The notes below the pieces were generated by a model, which was not told the DNA's origin, did no database searches, and worked only from the letters and a program-made list of their open reading frames with translations. A stretch of 43,011 nt of DNA from UBA10205 sp035289625. Its GTDB lineage: Archaea; Iainarchaeota; Iainarchaeia; Iainarchaeales; Iainarchaeaceae. The stretch spans positions 1 to 43,011 of the forward strand of contig DATDWP010000020.1 in the NCBI GenBank assembly GCA_035289625.1, read 5' to 3'. This document shows, piece by piece, positions 16,410 through 24,569 of the stretch; the stretch's first letter is position 1, and the number at the start of each line of letters is the position of its first letter. A program made the translations under genes and the position numbers.

Positions 16410-17239
16410 AATCACAAGGAAGATATGCACAAACTTTTTTTGAACTTGCAAAAAAACAAAAAGGGGCTTTTATACCGTTTGTAGTTTTAGGTGACCCCAC
16501 TTTTGAAGACTCAAAAAAAGTGCTGCGAGTGCTCGCGCGCAATGCCGATTGCCTCGAATTGGGGTTTCCTTTTTCAGACCCGATTGCAGATGGAAAGAGA
16601 ATAGCCTCTGCTGATCAGAGATCACTCAAATCAGGGATGAGTACAGAAAAGTGCTTTGAATTAATTTCACAGCTGCGCTCTGAAAATTCAAAAATACCGA
16701 TTGGCCTATTGCTCTACTACAACTTAGTATATACCAATGGAGCAGAAAAATTTTTGAAAAGGGCAAAAGAGTGCGGAGTTGACGGAATTCTTATTGCAGA
16801 TATGCCACTGGAAGAATCCGGAGAAATAAAAAAACTTTGTAAAAAAATAGGGCTTGATTTGATTTTTATAATATCCCCTTTAACCGGGGTTGCAAGAATG
16901 AAAAAAATACTAAAATGCGCAGGTGGATTTGTCTATATTGTCGGAGTACTAGGGGTTACCGGGGAGAGAAAGAGCATTGAAGATGGAACGATTGATCTTT
17001 TGCAGCAAGTCAAAAAAAATACATCACTTCCATGTTGCATTGGTTTTGGGATTTCTGAACCCTCACATGTGGAAAAAATAATTAAGAGTGGTTCGGATGG
17101 GGCAATTGTTGGCTCTGCAATTGAGGCAATAATTGAAAAAAATATCGGAAATGAAAGCCAGATGCTTTTAGAACTTGAAAATTTTGCAAAAGAAATGAAC
17201 GGAGCGGGATATCGTGGGGCACAAAATAGAAAAAATTGA
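16406..17239 (+). CDS. trpA: Tryptophan synthase alpha chain
   Basis: This subunit cleaves indole-3-glycerol phosphate to indole, which is channelled to TrpB. The 277-residue TIM barrel has the catalytic Glu and Asp in ELGFPFSDPIADG (E51 and D62). Active-site tyrosine context LLYYNLVYTNG, DMPLEESGE, and the phosphate loops GVTGERKS, IGFGISEPSHV and GAIVGSAI are also present. The residue after ADG is Lys rather than the usual Pro. The C-terminal 26 bases overlap the start of aroA, the largest overlap in this operon. Confidence 0.95.
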   Translation: MKSQGRYAQTFFELAKKQKGAFIPFVVLGDPTFEDSKKVLRVLARNADCLELGFPFSDPIADGKRIASADQRSLKSGMSTEKCFELISQLRSENSKIPIGLLLYYNLVYTNGAEKFLKRAKECGVDGILIADMPLEESGEIKKLCKKIGLDLIFIISPLTGVARMKKILKCAGGFVYIVGVLGVTGERKSIEDGTIDLLQQVKKNTSLPCCIGFGISEPSHVEKIIKSGSDGAIVGSAIEAIIEKNIGNESQMLLELENFAKEMNGAGYRGAQNRKN

Positions 17240-18479
17240 AAATCTTGATGCAACATTTAGCGCTCCGCCTTCCAAGGCACATACGCTTCGCGCGCTATTT
17301 ATTTCCTCCCTAGCAGATGGCAAGAGCGTGCTAAAAAATGCCCTTAATGCGGATGATCAAATTGTTGCTGCAAATGCCCTCTCCTCTTTTGGCGCGCAAA
17401 TTGATTTCAAAGGAGACGATTTTATTGTAAAGGGAACTGGGGGAGATCTTAAAGAACCTAAAAAAGATATTTTTGTAGAAAATTCCGGGGTTAGTGCAAG
17501 GTTCTTGCTCCCTTTTGCCGCACTTGCAAAATCGGATTGTGTAATAGACGGAACAGCACGTATGAGACAGAGGCCTCTTGGAGAATTGATAAGTTCGCTT
17601 TCTACTCTTGGGGTAAGGATAGATTCCCAAAATGGGTTTTTGCCCCTCAAAGTTCACGGGGTGACATTTGCCGGTGGGTCTTGTTCAATTAAATCAGATG
17701 AGAGCTCGCAGTTTTTGAGTGCGATTTTACTATCTGCGCCTTATACAAAAAAAGGAATACATGCAAAAATAGAAGGGGAAATGAAATCAAAACCCTATGT
17801 GGATATTACTGTTGATTGCATGAGATCTTTTGGAATACCTACAGTTTGTCGGCAATATAAGGAATTTTTTGTAAGTGGGAATTCACACTACCGCGCTCAA
17901 AAATACCAAATCGAAGGCGATTATAGCTCGGCTTCATATTTTTTTGCAGCAGCTGCAATTAGCGGCGGAAAAGTAAAGGTCAAAAACCTCAATGCCGATT
18001 CAAAGCAAGGTGATAAGTTTTTTTTGAAAATCCTTGAAAGGATTGGTTGTAGCATTGAGCACGGGAATGACTATGTAACAGTGCGCGGGCCGGAGGCTGC
18101 GACTTTGCTCCCGATAGAAATTGACATGGCAAATTACCCGGATATTGTCCCAACTCTTGCAGTGGCTCTTGCTTTTGCAAATGGAAGAAGTGTAATAAAA
18201 AATATTGGTCATCTTGCAGTAAAAGAGAGCAATAGAATTGAGAGCATTTGCTCAAATCTCTCTGCATGCGGAATAAAAAATCGGGCAGGAGCAGATTTTA
18301 TTGAAATTCAAGGCGCAAAACCCCACGCAGCTAGCATAAATACATTTGGCGACCATAGGGTTGCAATGGCTTTTTCTATAATGGGGCTTGCAGTAGATGG
18401 AATTGAAATAGAGAACCCGCAGGTTGTTTCCAAAAGTTACCCTAATTTTTTTGAAGAGTTATCAAAGGCAGGTGGATAG
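17214..18479 (+). CDS. aroA: 3-phosphoshikimate 1-carboxyvinyltransferase (EPSP synthase)
   Basis: This enzyme adds the enolpyruvyl group of PEP to shikimate 3-phosphate. The 421-residue protein has the two inverse alpha/beta domains with PPSKAHTLRALF (substrate lysine), ENSGVSARFLLPF (usual NSGT/NAGT segment, with Val for Thr), RMRQRPLGELI, DESSQFLSAILL, the catalytic-Asp region in ANYPDIVPTLAVALAFA, VKESNRIE and GDHRVAMAF. The start is a GTG at 17214, 26 bases inside trpA, and no better start lies downstream near the conserved core. The N-terminus is tight against the first motif, so the start is reasonably sure. aroK follows after two bases. Confidence 0.95.
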   Translation: MGHKIEKIENLDATFSAPPSKAHTLRALFISSLADGKSVLKNALNADDQIVAANALSSFGAQIDFKGDDFIVKGTGGDLKEPKKDIFVENSGVSARFLLPFAALAKSDCVIDGTARMRQRPLGELISSLSTLGVRIDSQNGFLPLKVHGVTFAGGSCSIKSDESSQFLSAILLSAPYTKKGIHAKIEGEMKSKPYVDITVDCMRSFGIPTVCRQYKEFFVSGNSHYRAQKYQIEGDYSSASYFFAAAAISGGKVKVKNLNADSKQGDKFFLKILERIGCSIEHGNDYVTVRGPEAATLLPIEIDMANYPDIVPTLAVALAFANGRSVIKNIGHLAVKESNRIESICSNLSACGIKNRAGADFIEIQGAKPHAASINTFGDHRVAMAFSIMGLAVDGIEIENPQVVSKSYPNFFEELSKAGG

Positions 18480-18481
18480 CA

Positions 18482-18997
18482 ATGAATATTGCACTGATTG
18501 GGTTTAGGGGGACTGGTAAGAGCACTATTGGAAAAAAACTTGCAAAACGCCTTTCTATGGAATTTGTCGACCTTGACAAACAGATTTCAAAAAGGGCCTC
18601 AATGAGCGTTTCTGAAATTTTTGCAAAGAAAGGGGAAGCAAAATTCCGAGAGCTTGAGAGCAAAATTGTAGAAGAGTTTTGCGCAAAAGATAATTTTTGC
18701 ATAGCATGCGGCGGAGGAGTGATATTGGACACTCAAAATGTTGAAAATCTAAAGGGAAGTGCAAAAATTGTACTCTTGCAATCTGATGCAAAAACTATAT
18801 ATAAAAGAATAAAAAACGACCAAAATAGGCCCGCATTGACTCAAAAAGGCAAATTTGAAGAAATTGTAGAGCTTTTGGAGAAGCGAAAAAGCCTTTATGA
18901 GAATGCTGCAGATATCAAGCTAGATACATCAACAGATACGGCGGAAGAATCTGTACAAAAAATAATAGATGAACTCAACACAAGGGGATTTTTATGA
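18482..18997 (+). CDS. aroK: Shikimate kinase (bacterial P-loop type)
   Basis: This kinase phosphorylates shikimate at the 3-hydroxyl. The 171-residue protein is an NMP-kinase-fold enzyme with Walker A GFRGTGKST (7-15), shikimate-binding FVDLDKQI (DLD), a FRELES segment, ACGGGVIL (GGG) and the lid DQNRPAL. Archaea usually use an unrelated GHMP-type shikimate kinase, so the bacterial type in this context suggests transfer of the operon or gene. The start ATG is two bases after the aroA stop, and the stop overlaps aroB by ATGA. Confidence 0.95.
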   Translation: MNIALIGFRGTGKSTIGKKLAKRLSMEFVDLDKQISKRASMSVSEIFAKKGEAKFRELESKIVEEFCAKDNFCIACGGGVILDTQNVENLKGSAKIVLLQSDAKTIYKRIKNDQNRPALTQKGKFEEIVELLEKRKSLYENAADIKLDTSTDTAEESVQKIIDELNTRGFL

Positions 18998-20103
18998 ATC
19001 GCACACTCAAAGTGATGTTGGATAGCAGGCAGGATAATAGCTATGAAATTGAAATAGAAAATGGCCTCTCGCATACACTTGGATTGGAAATTGGTAAGAG
19101 TAATTTTGGTAAAAAATATTGCATCATAGCAGATTCACAAGTTGCAAAAGTGGCTGGGAAAAAACTTCTCTCTCAATTTGCAAAGCAATCTATTACTGCC
19201 CATATAATCTCTTTTCCGCGAGGCGAACAGAGCAAAAATATCAAAGTAGTTGAAATGATAGTTGAAAAAATGAGTAAGCTCGGATTTGACCGCAAAGATT
19301 GCATTGTAGCACTTGGCGGCGGAGTTAGCGGGGATATTGCAGGGTTTTGTGCTGCAATTTATCTGCGCGGAATAAATTTTGTGCAGGTTCCAACTACACT
19401 TCTTGCAATGGTTGATTCGAGCATTGGGGGAAAAACAGGGGTCAATTTAAAATCCGGAAAAAATCTGGTGGGCTCTTTTTATCAGCCAAAAAAAGTGTAC
19501 ATTTGCCCTGAATTTTTAGAAAGCTTGCCCAAAAGTGAAGTAGCAGCAGGCATGAGCGAAGTGATAAAGCATGCAATTGTTGCGGATGCCAGGTTATTTT
19601 ACTTCATTGAGCAAAATATTTCAAAAATAATTTCACTTGACCCAAATGTAATGGAACAATTAATAGAAAAAAATTGCAAAATAAAAGCAGAGGTTGTTGA
19701 AAAGGATGAAAAAGAGGTAAATTATAGAAAAATTATAAATTATGGCCACACTATCGGCCACGCGCTCGAATCAATTGGTAACTACAAGCAATTCTCACAC
19801 GGGCAAGCAGTTGCAATAGGAATGCGCGTTGAAGCTAAAATTTCACAAAAAATGGGGTTTTTGAATTTAGAAGAAGAAAATAAAATAAAAAATCTTTTAG
19901 AGCAAATTGGCCTACCTACTAAAGTGCCAAAAATTGATTTGCACAAAGTGATTGCAGCAACAAGAAAGGATAAAAAGGCGGTTTCCGGAAAAGTTTATTA
20001 TTCTCTTCCACAAAAAATAGGTAAAATGCACCAGCAAAATGGATCTTATTCGATTTTGCCCGATGACAAAATTGTTTTTAGCTCCCTGGAGGATTGCCTA
20101 TGA
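18994..20103 (+). CDS. aroB: 3-dehydroquinate synthase (NAD-dependent AroB)
   Basis: This enzyme converts DAHP to 3-dehydroquinate with bound NAD+ and a divalent metal. The 369-residue protein shows FPRGEQSKN, the nucleotide-binding IVALGGGVSGDIAGF, QVPTTLLAMVDSSIGGKTGVN, AAGMSEVIKHA and the metal-site histidines in INYGHTIGHALES and SHGQAVAIGM. This is the classical bacterial enzyme and differs from the archaeal alternative that uses an aldolase-derived precursor. Its presence with DAHP synthase in the window means the canonical erythrose 4-phosphate route is used. The stop overlaps aroD by ATGA. Confidence 0.96.
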   Translation: MNRTLKVMLDSRQDNSYEIEIENGLSHTLGLEIGKSNFGKKYCIIADSQVAKVAGKKLLSQFAKQSITAHIISFPRGEQSKNIKVVEMIVEKMSKLGFDRKDCIVALGGGVSGDIAGFCAAIYLRGINFVQVPTTLLAMVDSSIGGKTGVNLKSGKNLVGSFYQPKKVYICPEFLESLPKSEVAAGMSEVIKHAIVADARLFYFIEQNISKIISLDPNVMEQLIEKNCKIKAEVVEKDEKEVNYRKIINYGHTIGHALESIGNYKQFSHGQAVAIGMRVEAKISQKMGFLNLEEENKIKNLLEQIGLPTKVPKIDLHKVIAATRKDKKAVSGKVYYSLPQKIGKMHQQNGSYSILPDDKIVFSSLEDCL

Positions 20104-20792
20104 TAATTGTCCCGGTAGCTACAAAAAAAGTTGAGGATGCATTTTTTTTAATCGAAGGGGCAAATCTTGCCGGGGATGCCATTGAAATTCGCCTGGATTA
20201 TTTTAATTCACTCTCAGAATCTGATTTAGCGCGCCTAATTGCAAAGTGCAAAAAACCCTGCATCTGCACTTGCAGGAAAAAAAGTGAAGGGGGACATTTT
20301 AGGGGAACTGAATCGCAAAGGATCAATGTTTTAAAAGCCGCAATTAAAAATAAGGCACAATTTATTGATATTGAATTTGAAACGCGCAGCGATCTTAAAA
20401 AGAAAATCTATGCACTTGCAAAAAATAAGGGCACTAAAGTAATACTCTCAAAGCATTGCATGGAAAATACCCCCGCACTAATTGAACTCTGTGGCATTCT
20501 TGAAAAAATGGCAAAAGAAAAAACACACGTCGTAAAAATAGTGGCTAATGCAAAAAAGCTCTCGGACAATAGGGTGATTTTAGGATTATTTAAAGATGCC
20601 AATAAAAAGCACATAAAACTCATTGCATTCTGCATGGGAAAACTCGGGATTGACTCTCGCATCCTTTCGCATTTTGCAGGAGGGTTTGCTACTTTTGCTT
20701 CATTGCAAAAAGGTTTTGAGAGCGCTTCTGGACAAATTAGTGCTGAACAAATGAGAAGATATCGCATTGAATTTACAAAGGTGCTCTCTTGA
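20100..20792 (+). CDS. aroD: 3-dehydroquinate dehydratase, type I
   Basis: This enzyme dehydrates 3-dehydroquinate through a Schiff base. The protein (230 residues from the ATG at 20100) is a type I TIM barrel with EIRLDYFN, the conserved Glu of FIDIEFET, the His in ILSKHCM and the Schiff-base Lys in HVVKIVANA. IAFCMGKLGIDSRI and FATFASLQKGFESASGQIS close the active site. The ATG is chosen over the in-frame TTG at 20094. It overlaps the aroB stop as ATGA and lies 6 bases after a GGAGGA ribosome-binding sequence. Type I is common in archaea and enteric bacteria. Confidence 0.95.
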   Translation: MIIVPVATKKVEDAFFLIEGANLAGDAIEIRLDYFNSLSESDLARLIAKCKKPCICTCRKKSEGGHFRGTESQRINVLKAAIKNKAQFIDIEFETRSDLKKKIYALAKNKGTKVILSKHCMENTPALIELCGILEKMAKEKTHVVKIVANAKKLSDNRVILGLFKDANKKHIKLIAFCMGKLGIDSRILSHFAGGFATFASLQKGFESASGQISAEQMRRYRIEFTKVLS

Positions 20793-21601
20793 CTGATTCA
20801 AAAACAAAATTAGTCTGCGTAATAGGAAAACCCGCAAGGCACTCGCTCTCGCCAATAATGCACAATGCGGCATATTCTGCATTAGGTATAAATTACTCTT
20901 ACTTGGCATTTGAACCGGAAAATCTTAAAAAAGCAGTTGAAGGGTTGGCCGAACTTGAAGTTGCAGGTTTTAATGTCACAATGCCATTTAAAGAGCAGAT
21001 AATAAAATATCTTGACAGCGTGGATAAAATTGCCCAAAAAATTGGGGCAGTAAATTGTGTGGTAAATTCTAATGGAAAACTTATAGGGTATAATACTGAT
21101 GGGGTTGGATCAGTTGCTGCGCTAAAAAAAATTTCCTCAATTAAGGGCAAGAGTGTTTTGGTGCTAGGTTGTGGCGGGGCGGGAAAAGCAATTGGATTTT
21201 ATCTAAATGAAGAAGGGGCATCAATTACTTTTTCAGATAGTAGCTCTGCGAAGGCAAAAGGACTCGCAAAATCACTTGGGGCAAAGAGCGTTAAAATGGG
21301 TTCAATTAAATCGCTTGAAGGGTTTGACATTTTGATCAATGCAAGCCCTGTTGGAATGAAACCTAATCAGAATCAAACCCCCATTCCAAGTGAGCTTCTA
21401 TATCCCGGGCTTGTGGTTTTTGATGTTGTCTATGACCCTATTGAAACTAAGCTTTTGCAGGATGCGAAATCGCTCGGATGCAAAACTATAAATGGGCTTG
21501 AGATGTTACTAGAACAAGGGTTTGCATCCTTTGAACTTTTCACAAAAAAACAAGCTCCGCAAGAAGTGATGCGAAGGGCTATTTTGGAGGCGATAGAGTG
21601 A
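20789..21601 (+). CDS. aroE: Shikimate dehydrogenase
   Basis: This enzyme reduces 3-dehydroshikimate to shikimate with NADPH. The 270-residue protein has the substrate segment GKPARHSLSPIMHNAAY, the catalytic Lys in GFNVTMPFKEQI, the paired Asn-Asp in GYNTDGVG, the dinucleotide motif VLGCGGAGKAIGF, and INASPVGM and NGLEMLLEQG near the end. The start is a TTG overlapping the aroD stop as TTGA (20789-20792), consistent with the 4-base coupling of this operon. No ATG lies close enough to the conserved N-terminus to replace it. Confidence 0.95.
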   Translation: MTDSKTKLVCVIGKPARHSLSPIMHNAAYSALGINYSYLAFEPENLKKAVEGLAELEVAGFNVTMPFKEQIIKYLDSVDKIAQKIGAVNCVVNSNGKLIGYNTDGVGSVAALKKISSIKGKSVLVLGCGGAGKAIGFYLNEEGASITFSDSSSAKAKGLAKSLGAKSVKMGSIKSLEGFDILINASPVGMKPNQNQTPIPSELLYPGLVVFDVVYDPIETKLLQDAKSLGCKTINGLEMLLEQGFASFELFTKKQAPQEVMRRAILEAIE

Positions 21602-22665
21602 GTTTCAACACATTCGGAAAAATATTTACCTATACAACTTTTGGCGAGAGCCATGGAAGGGCAATTGGAGTTGTTGTTGATGGCTGCCCGGCCGGGCTTT
21701 CAATTAACGAATCTGATATCCAAAAAGAACTTGATAAAAGAAGGCCTGGCCAGAGCGCAGTTACAAGCGCAAGAAGTGAATCTGATAGGGCTCAAATAAT
21801 CAGCGGGGTTTTTGAAGGCAAGACAACCGGAAGCCCGATTGGAATTTTAATATTTAACGAAGATGCAAAGAGCAAGGATTATTCAAAAATTAAAGACCTC
21901 TACAGGCCGGGCCATGCAGATTATGCTTACCAGGCAAAATTTGGCTTGCGCGATTATACGGGCGGAGGAAGAAGCTCAGCCCGCGAGACTGCAATGCGCG
22001 TTGCAGCAGGCGCAATTGCAAAAAAATTCCTCTCAGAAAAAGGGATTGAAATTTATGCATTCACAAGGGAAATTTCAGGGATTCGGGCGCAGAAAACCGA
22101 TTTTTCACAAATAGAAAAAAATTCAGTGCGCACGCCTGACAGGCTCGCTGCAAAAAAAATGGAGAGCGCAGTGCTTGCAGCAAAAGAGCAGGGGGATAGC
22201 CTTGGGGGAATTGTGGAAGTTATTGCAAAAGGAGTTCCGGCAGGTTTGGGAGAACCAATTTATTACAAGCTTGATTCAAAACTCGCAGAGGCGCTTATGA
22301 GCATTAATGCGGTAAAAGGGGTTGAAATAGGGGCAGGGTTTGAATCAACTCGCATGCACGGATCGCAAAATAATGATGAGATGTATGTTTCAAAAGGAAA
22401 AGTGAAGTTTCGCACCAATAATGCGGGAGGAATTTCCGGCGGGATTTCAAATGGGGATGATATTGTTTGCCGCATGGCAGTTAAGCCCGCTTCATCTATT
22501 GCAAAAGAGCAAAAAACAGTAAATACTAAAGGAAAAAGCGCAAAAATAGCAGTGCAAGGAAGACACGACCCGTGCCTCTGCCCGCGCGCGGTGCCGGTTG
22601 CCGGGGCAATGGTTGCAATTGTTCTAATGGATATGTACCTAATAGCGCGGACACGAAAGAAATAG
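21598..22665 (+). CDS. aroC: Chorismate synthase
   Basis: This is the last common aromatic step, elimination of phosphate from EPSP with reduced FMN. The 355-residue protein begins FGKIFTYTTFGESHGRAIG with the catalytic His. It has DKRRPGQSAVTSARSESD, the FMN-binding GGGRSSARETAMRVAAGA, NNAGGISGGISNGDDI and QGRHDPCLCPRAVPVA with the second His. No flavin reductase domain is fused, as in other archaeal and bacterial forms. The start is GTG overlapping aroE as GTGA. It closes the twelve-gene operon; a 50-base gap follows. Confidence 0.96.
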   Translation: MSFNTFGKIFTYTTFGESHGRAIGVVVDGCPAGLSINESDIQKELDKRRPGQSAVTSARSESDRAQIISGVFEGKTTGSPIGILIFNEDAKSKDYSKIKDLYRPGHADYAYQAKFGLRDYTGGGRSSARETAMRVAAGAIAKKFLSEKGIEIYAFTREISGIRAQKTDFSQIEKNSVRTPDRLAAKKMESAVLAAKEQGDSLGGIVEVIAKGVPAGLGEPIYYKLDSKLAEALMSINAVKGVEIGAGFESTRMHGSQNNDEMYVSKGKVKFRTNNAGGISGGISNGDDIVCRMAVKPASSIAKEQKTVNTKGKSAKIAVQGRHDPCLCPRAVPVAGAMVAIVLMDMYLIARTRKK

Positions 22666-22715
22666 GTTTTTGAGCTTTTAGAAGAGCCGCGCAACCAATT
22701 AAAAGTTAACGTATA

Positions 22716-24500
22716 ATGCTTTGTGGGGGAATAAGCATTACAACAAATGTCTCAATTTACGGAAAGCAGGTAGTTATAAGGACCACAAGCCTTGACTGGG
22801 GCTCTGTTGATAAAATAATGGAGAGCGAACTCTTTGGCGCAATGCTCTCAAACTACCTAAAAAAGCTGCGGGAAAATAATTCAGAGCTTTTGCATATCCT
22901 GCCAAAAAAAAGCGAGCAAGAGCAGCACACACTTGTTCTTGACCTTTTAAAAAAACTTGCAAAAGAGGAAAAACACAAAGTCCTAGAATCAACCCCAGAG
23001 CTTGAAGGTTTTTTTACAGATATTTACTTACTTGAAAGATTTATTGAAGAATTCTACAATTACTGGAGGCTCTATGAGAGATATTTAATCTGCCTTCCCG
23101 ACCCAAAGTGGGGACAAAATATTGAGATAGACAAAAAGCCCTACCGCACCTTCAATGACACAATTGAAAAGTTAAACCACATGGTGCGCAAAATATACAG
23201 GGACATTCAGGAAAATATTACGGGCGAGCACCCGATAATTTATAGGCAGGTACCGGCCGGCTGCCAGGTCGGAGCAATTGCAAAACCTGCGAATGTGAAT
23301 TTGCCAAAAAAATATTCTACCCTGCAAAATATCCCGCTTATCCGCCAGGTTCTAATTGAGCCGCCAATGCTAATTGACCCTCCAATGAATAAGAGAAAAG
23401 GGGAATTTGCACTTGTTAATTCAAACCCGCTTGAGGGAATAAAATTCAACCCGGATGAGTGGCTGTGCTTTCCTGCAAAAGTTGGCGACCTTATAATCTA
23501 TCTCTATTTCCACAATTTTTACACTGGGCTTAGCCTTGCAACTTCAAATTTATTTGAAATGTGCGCAGAGCAAGATTTTGGTAAAAAGCCGGATGCAATT
23601 TATGTTTATGGAGTGCCTGATGAGGCTGTGAAAAAATTTGCCCCGCAAAAGACTGTGTTTTTTGAAGATAAGGAAAATAACATAATGGTCGGGGCAATTC
23701 CTAAAGGGGATGAATTTTCCTATTTTGGGTATATTAAGAAAATGATGCTAACGCTTCACAATTCAATTATGATAAAGAGGGGAAGGCTTCCTGTGCATGG
23801 GGCAATGGTTCGCATCACCCTAAAGAGTGGGGAGAAGGCAAATATTGTATTTGTGGGAGATTCAGGGACAGGAAAGAGCGAATCGATTGAGGCTTTTAGG
23901 GTTCTTAGTGGCGAGAATTTGCAAGAATTAAAGGTAGTATTTGACGATATGGGTTCACTTGAATTAACAAAGAGCGGTATTCGCGCTTTTGGAACAGAAA
24001 CAGGGGCATTTGTTCGCCTCGATGACCTAGATTCAGGTTATGCGTTTGCCCAGCTTGATAGGTCGATAATAATGAGCCCGCATAAAATAAACGCGCGAGT
24101 AGTTGTGCCAATTACTACGCTAAAAGAAGTGTTGCACGGCTGGCCAGTTGATTATTTCCTCTATGCAAATAACTATGACTCTGCATCTTCTGGAAATTAT
24201 ATTGAAAAATTCAAAAGTGCAAAGGATGCAATGGATGTGTTTGGGGAAGGTAAGAGGATGGCAAAAGGAACTACCCAAGAAGTTGGGATCACTACTTCAT
24301 ATTATGCAAATATATTCGGGCCAACACAGCTAAAAGAGGAGCATGATGTACTAGCTGAAAAATATTTCAATGCAATGTTTGATGAAAAAATGTTTGTTGG
24401 CCAAATCAAAACCCAGCTTGGAATTTTGGGAATGGAATCAAAAGGGCCCCAACAGGCCGCGCGGGCATTATTTGAATTAATGAAGGCAAAAAAGGGCTAA
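22716..24500 (+). CDS. PEP carboxykinase / HPr kinase-like P-loop protein
   Basis: The function of this 594-residue protein is unknown. The C-terminal half resembles the PEPCK/HPr-kinase fold. PVHGAMVRI (359-367) leads into Walker A GDSGTGKSES (381-390) and VVFDDMG (407-413), an order also seen in HPr kinase (HGVLVD, GxSGxGKSE, ADD). Downstream segments (RVVVPIT, DYFLYANNYD, AKGTTQEVG and a final GPQQAARALFELM) follow the general layout of ATP-type PEPCK. The first 350 residues are helical then mixed, with no motif I can name. A standard PEPCK active site is not clear, so it may make PEP, phosphorylate a small molecule, or phosphorylate a protein. It follows the aro operon and precedes a PLP enzyme. 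Confidence 0.6.
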   Translation: MLCGGISITTNVSIYGKQVVIRTTSLDWGSVDKIMESELFGAMLSNYLKKLRENNSELLHILPKKSEQEQHTLVLDLLKKLAKEEKHKVLESTPELEGFFTDIYLLERFIEEFYNYWRLYERYLICLPDPKWGQNIEIDKKPYRTFNDTIEKLNHMVRKIYRDIQENITGEHPIIYRQVPAGCQVGAIAKPANVNLPKKYSTLQNIPLIRQVLIEPPMLIDPPMNKRKGEFALVNSNPLEGIKFNPDEWLCFPAKVGDLIIYLYFHNFYTGLSLATSNLFEMCAEQDFGKKPDAIYVYGVPDEAVKKFAPQKTVFFEDKENNIMVGAIPKGDEFSYFGYIKKMMLTLHNSIMIKRGRLPVHGAMVRITLKSGEKANIVFVGDSGTGKSESIEAFRVLSGENLQELKVVFDDMGSLELTKSGIRAFGTETGAFVRLDDLDSGYAFAQLDRSIIMSPHKINARVVVPITTLKEVLHGWPVDYFLYANNYDSASSGNYIEKFKSAKDAMDVFGEGKRMAKGTTQEVGITTSYYANIFGPTQLKEEHDVLAEKYFNAMFDEKMFVGQIKTQLGILGMESKGPQQAARALFELMKAKKG

Positions 24501-24569
24501 ATGCATCATTTTATCATTCAAAAGCGATTTCGAACAGTTTTTATTTATTTCAAATTCTATTTTGTAATT

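Noticed and set aside
22666..22715. Search for a TATA box directly before the PEPCK-like gene
   Set aside because: AATTAAAAG is centred only about 16 bases before the ATG, too close for a standard leaderless start. The gene may read through from aroC; no promoter is annotated.
24501..24569. N-terminal extension of the PLP enzyme (MHHFIIQKRFR...)
   Set aside because: Phe/Tyr-rich translation of AT-rich intergenic DNA. The ATG at 24570 starts a typical protein with a plausible AT-rich box upstream.
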